NCBI GenBank assembly: GCA_021833085.1
Contig: JAKBGL010000036.1
Coordinates: 1-9,507, forward strand
Direction: 5' to 3'
DNA length: 9,507 nucleotides
From: Actinomycetes bacterium
GTDB lineage: Bacteria; Actinomycetota; Acidimicrobiia; Acidimicrobiales; Acidimicrobiaceae
This document shows positions 6,956 to 9,507 of the stretch, piece after piece; positions within the stretch are counted from its first letter, which is position 1; each line of letters opens with the position of its first letter. Position numbers and translations under genes: made by a program. Below the pieces are notes generated by a model, which searched no databases, had not been told where the DNA came from, and saw only the letters and a list, made by a program, of their open reading frames with translations.

Positions 6956-6974
6956 ACTTCTCTTTGTAAGAAGT
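6956..6974 (+). promoter_or_regulatory. Leader hairpin before the secreted propeller gene
   Basis: ACTTCT (6956-6961) pairs with AGAAGT (6969-6974) around a seven-base loop, 21 bases before the AGGAG ribosome site (6996-7000). It lies in the probable 5' untranslated leader of roughly 90 bases. It could affect message stability or translation, but no known riboswitch pattern is recognised. Confidence 0.25.
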
Positions 6975-7007
6975 TTCATAGATGACGTGCTACATAGGAG
7001 ATTAGCG

Positions 7008-8924
7008 ATGAAAATTAAATCAAGAGCTGTTTATGCAGTGTCGTTGACCGGAGCGTTGGTTGCCTCATCGTTGGCGATTAGCAACTCGGCCTTTGCTGGA
7101 CAAAGCTCTTCCAATCAGTCGAGTTCTTCAAAGTACAGCAACATCAAGGCTGAAGCTACCATGACTGAACGCCTGTTTCCTAACGGTGCCTCTAGCGTGG
7201 TGTTGTGTTCTGGGAGCCCATCACAGGCGGGAACTGTGCAACTAGGCCAAGCCCTGGCTACGAAGCTCTCAGGAGCCCTTTTGTTGACCGAAAATTCTCA
7301 ACACATAGGGTCGGCTACGATGGATGCGCTTACGAGTCTGTCGATTCCACAAGTGGCGCCAAGTGGTACGGTGCAACCCTTTCAACCACAACCCGGTAAG
7401 CCAATGATCTATTTAGTAGGAGACACGAGCTCGATTAGTACGAACATTGAGAGTCGATTGACCCAGATGGGTTACCAGGTATCGAGAGTCGGTGGATCAG
7501 AAGACGCTATACGGACAGCTGTACTTAACATGGTAGCACCAGCACTACCTCAAGGAGCTAACACTCAATCCTTCCCGACGTCATGGACGCAGTATGAAGG
7601 GGCGAGTAACCACGAGTCATTTTACCCAGCATCGAGTAGCTCACCGGCCTGGATTAAAAATGGGGTCTCTTGGAGCTTCGCAGAGCAGGCGGCGGTCCCT
7701 CTAAATTCGACCTTCCCTGACCTCGCTAACTTGGGTCTACGAGATGCCCCGGTCAAACTTACTCAATACCTTGGTAACGCTGTGGGAGTTACGGCGGTAA
7801 ATGGGATCATATACGCAGAGAGCGACGACTATCACCTCTATGCGCTAAACGCTCAGACGGGTGCACTTCTGTGGCAGGTTGGACCTTTAAACAACAGCCT
7901 GATGGGTAATCCAATCGTCTCGGGAAATATCGTTTACGTCACGACTGGAGATACGGGTTTCTCTTTCTCACAGGTCCTAAAGTTCGAACAGTCGAGCGGG
8001 ACATCTCCGCTCGTAAGGGGATTGCTGTACTCTTCGTTATATGCGTTTAATGCAACCACTGGGAGAATGCTATGGCGGCAGGACTTCAAAGGGAACGCTA
8101 TGCCGACGCCGATACTTTACAACAACACGGTGTACGAACCGACTGGCGGCGGCAATCTATGGGCTCTCAACGCGCAAACAGGTGCCTTGAGGTGGAAGAC
8201 GCCTCTTGGTGGATTTGACTCTATGTCGAGTCCCAACATCTACGTAGATCCGGTGACAAAACAGGCATCGATCATTGTAGGAACGTCGGATGCTAATCAC
8301 GTAGTTGCAGTCAACGCCGCAACGGGCGCTGTGACTTGGACGCAACCTACCACGCTGAATATATTTAACACTGGAATGGGAGATAACTCTCCAGCTGTGG
8401 ATCAAGCAAACGGTATTGTCGTGCAAGACTCTGTTGTCAACTTTGACCACGCGAATAAGACCACTAATTTGGCGGTCTATGCCATGGATGCAAGTACTGG
8501 GAAGGTTATCTGGAGCACAAATCTAGGTAGGAGTAGTGCTCCTCCGGCGTACAAAGGTGGTATGGCTCTAATCCAAAACGGTGTTGTCTACGTTGGCTCA
8601 CCAGTTACCTCTGAGCTATACGCTCTAAGTGAGTCAAGTGGAAAGATACTTTGGAGTTTCCCGTTTGTAAACGCTGGTCCTGCAGGAGCTGGTAGAGGCA
8701 ATCCGGTTTTGGCGTATGGAGTCCTGTGGGTTGCTGCCGGCCCAACTGTCTATGCTATCGATCCTACTAGTGGCAAGGAGTTGAGTAGCTACACTCCGGG
8801 TGGCAGGTTCGGAATAGTAAATCCAGTTATCGTTGGAGGTACGATGTACCTAGGGAACTCCTACGACTGGATTCAGGCGATTCCGCTAACGAAGATCTAT
8901 CCAAATGTGAAGATCTCTTCTTGA
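7008..8924 (+). CDS. Secreted CWB2-like / PQQ-type beta-propeller protein
   Basis: This 638-residue protein is predicted to be exported. Residues 1-30 are a signal peptide with a basic start (MKIKSR), a hydrophobic core and an AXA end (SAFA30, cleavage before GQ). A Ser/Gln/Asn-rich linker follows. Residues about 52-178 resemble a divergent cell-wall-binding repeat 2 (CWB2) unit: RLFPNGASSVVLCSG, GALLLTENSQ, IYLVGDTSSIS and a final YQVSRVGGSEDAIRTAV. From about 255 to the end there is a PQQ-type beta-propeller with seven recognisable blade motifs (A-x-[ND]-x-x-[TS]-G-x-x-x-W type) at about 278, 345, 384, 432, 490, 537 and 581. ATG 7008 is chosen because AGGAG (6996-7000) precedes it by seven bases and the signal peptide begins there; an upstream in-frame TTG at 6924 has no ribosome site. 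No catalytic residues of quinoprotein dehydrogenases were recognised, so a binding or scaffold role is as likely as an enzyme. Confidence 0.88.
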   Translation: MKIKSRAVYAVSLTGALVASSLAISNSAFAGQSSSNQSSSSKYSNIKAEATMTERLFPNGASSVVLCSGSPSQAGTVQLGQALATKLSGALLLTENSQHIGSATMDALTSLSIPQVAPSGTVQPFQPQPGKPMIYLVGDTSSISTNIESRLTQMGYQVSRVGGSEDAIRTAVLNMVAPALPQGANTQSFPTSWTQYEGASNHESFYPASSSSPAWIKNGVSWSFAEQAAVPLNSTFPDLANLGLRDAPVKLTQYLGNAVGVTAVNGIIYAESDDYHLYALNAQTGALLWQVGPLNNSLMGNPIVSGNIVYVTTGDTGFSFSQVLKFEQSSGTSPLVRGLLYSSLYAFNATTGRMLWRQDFKGNAMPTPILYNNTVYEPTGGGNLWALNAQTGALRWKTPLGGFDSMSSPNIYVDPVTKQASIIVGTSDANHVVAVNAATGAVTWTQPTTLNIFNTGMGDNSPAVDQANGIVVQDSVVNFDHANKTTNLAVYAMDASTGKVIWSTNLGRSSAPPAYKGGMALIQNGVVYVGSPVTSELYALSESSGKILWSFPFVNAGPAGAGRGNPVLAYGVLWVAAGPTVYAIDPTSGKELSSYTPGGRFGIVNPVIVGGTMYLGNSYDWIQAIPLTKIYPNVKISS

Positions 8925-8980
8925 GAGCGTCTCTAGCGACTTGATTGCGTTGTGGAAAGAACCTCTGTGGGTAACTCAAA

Positions 8981-8997
8981 ACTATCGAAGCGATAGT
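8981..8997 (-). terminator. Hairpin in the convergent spacer
   Basis: ACTATCG and CGATAGT form a perfect 7-bp stem around three bases. Read on the minus strand the stem runs straight into TTTT, so it is a weak terminator candidate for the small minus-strand gene ending at 9059. It lies 57 bases past the plus-strand gene and may also slow that transcript. Confidence 0.35.
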
Positions 8998-9036
8998 AGG
9001 TGAGTGAGATGTTTCATTCCTTGACGTGACTGCCTA

Positions 9037-9052
9037 GAGAAGAATGCTTCTC
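9037..9052. terminator. Second hairpin in the convergent spacer
   Basis: GAGAAG and CTTCTC form a 6-bp stem around AATG, between two converging genes. There is no T-run on either side, so it is a weak candidate for termination or 3'-end protection. Confidence 0.2.
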
Positions 9053-9058
9053 GCTCGA

Positions 9059-9385
9059 TCACGTAAGGACAGAGGTCTCTACGCTAAGAACGGCTTCGGA
9101 TCCGAAGCCGGGTAAGAGCGAGACAAGTAAAATAAACATGACTTTCTCAGATACAAGGTGGACTGGTCTCAAAGGACCTTCCGCCTTGTATCGTGTAACG
9201 ACCATCTCCATGAGTTCTCGGGCCACTTCAGTGCTCTCGTCTAGCCCACGATCTCGGTAGATGATACGTACCGGGTTTCTTGGAGATTCAGTTACTTGGG
9301 AACCAACTGGAGTATCTGCCTGAGAAGACGGCTCCATGATCTTCTTCATAACCTTGTATTTTTGATCCTTAGGATAGGGCTTCAT
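9059..9385 (-). CDS. Small hypothetical protein (108 residues)
   Basis: I do not recognise this protein. It begins with a basic stretch (KPYPKDQKYKVMKKIM), then a polar, probably flexible segment (about residues 18-36), a central strand and helix (PVRIIYRDRGLDESTEVARELMEMVVTRY) and a hydrophobic segment LVSEKVMFILLVSLLPGF near 77-94 that could be a buried or membrane helix. Codon use looks like its neighbours: AAG is preferred over AAA and ATC over ATT, which favours a real gene. The start ATG 9385 has only a weak ribosome site (AGAGAAG, about four bases before it). An AT-rich inverted repeat lies about 30 bases upstream. Two strong stem-loops (9091-9110 and 9151-9191) lie inside the coding frame, which is unusual and leaves open that the region acts as RNA. 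It converges with the secreted propeller gene. Confidence 0.45.
   Translation of the reverse strand: MKPYPKDQKYKVMKKIMEPSSQADTPVGSQVTESPRNPVRIIYRDRGLDESTEVARELMEMVVTRYKAEGPLRPVHLVSEKVMFILLVSLLPGFGSEAVLSVETSVLT
9091..9110. repeat. Perfect 20-bp palindrome
   Basis: CGGCTTCGGA at 9091-9100 is followed directly by its reverse complement at 9101-9110. As RNA it gives an 8-bp GC-rich stem with a GATC loop. On the minus strand it is followed by TTCTT, so it could act as a terminator inside the small gene or mark the true end of a shorter transcript. Confidence 0.6.
9151..9191. repeat. Long imperfect inverted repeat (stem-loop)
   Basis: ATACAAGG (9151-9158) pairs with CCTTGTAT (9184-9191). The stem continues with a T/G position and GGA/TCC (9160-9162 with 9180-9182), a small internal loop and GGTC/GACC (9165-9168 with 9175-9178). 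This makes about 15 base pairs in all, far more than expected by chance at one site. It lies inside the small minus-strand frame. Confidence 0.6.
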
Positions 9386-9414
9386 AACGCTTCTCTAGTT
9401 CTCGCCCTATATGT

Positions 9415-9431
9415 TTAATATCTCATATTAA
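9415..9431. promoter_or_regulatory. AT-rich inverted repeat at the small gene's promoter (operator candidate)
   Basis: TTAATAT and ATATTAA form a perfect 7-bp inverted repeat around CTC, 30 bases upstream of ATG 9385. On the minus strand a TTGTCG box (about 9435-9440) lies just upstream, and TATTAA-like -10 candidates fall within the repeat. A binding site overlapping the promoter is likely, perhaps for a gene continuing beyond the window on the plus strand as well. Confidence 0.4.
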
Positions 9432-9507
9432 TAGGCGACAACTAATCTGACAGCTAGGGTAAGAGTGAAGTAGTAGATGAGAAGTCAGTACGCCAGGCAG
9501 TATCTGA

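Noticed and set aside
6924..7007. TTG 6924 as the start of the secreted propeller protein
   Set aside because: It has no ribosome site and would place 28 residues before a typical signal peptide. ATG 7008 has AGGAG at the right distance.
9477..9507. ATG at 9477 as the start of a divergent gene
   Set aside because: Only ten codons are visible and the ribosome site is poor, which is too little to call a gene.

Overview
The window looks like a chromosomal segment from a mid-GC (about 50% by eye) actinobacterium, most plausibly of the Acidimicrobiia type. The evidence is an actinobacterial PimB'-like mannosyltransferase, a TB16.3-like SRPBCC protein and a ROK kinase lying side by side, frequent GTG and TTG starts, and a secreted protein with a CWB2-like domain. 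The taxon is inferred from gene content; no rRNA or other marker is present.

Region 1 (1-4570) is a tightly packed plus-strand series of metabolic genes: the 3' part of queG (epoxyqueuosine reductase), a PimB'-like GT4 glycosyltransferase, a small SRPBCC protein, a shortened ROK-family sugar kinase and an AlaC-like class I aminotransferase. Gaps are small (about 20-70 bp), so they are probably co-transcribed. The glycosyltransferase, SRPBCC and ROK genes form a recognisable actinobacterial neighbourhood.

Region 2 (4571-5084) has no supportable gene but holds many short inverted repeats. Region 3 (5085-6002, minus) encodes a LuxR-type DNA-binding domain on six predicted membrane helices. It has a good sigma-70-like promoter and an inverted repeat just upstream of that promoter.

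Region 4 (about 6120-6868) is roughly 750 bp without a convincing gene. It ends in an array of alternating TCTTA/TAAGA half-sites directly in front of region 5 (7008-8924). Region 5 is a secreted protein with a signal peptide, a divergent CWB2-like domain and a PQQ-type beta-propeller. The membrane LuxR gene and the surface-protein gene are divergent and share the long intergenic space, so control of one by the other is a reasonable but unproven idea.

Region 6 (8925-9507) has a short convergent spacer with two hairpins, then a small minus-strand orphan gene (108 codons) whose sequence contains two strong stem-loops. An AT-rich inverted repeat lies at its likely promoter. Nothing here is a mobile element, CRISPR array, tRNA or rRNA. 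The most unusual parts are the membrane-bound LuxR protein, the CWB2-propeller fusion with its operator-like array, and the two structured non-coding regions.
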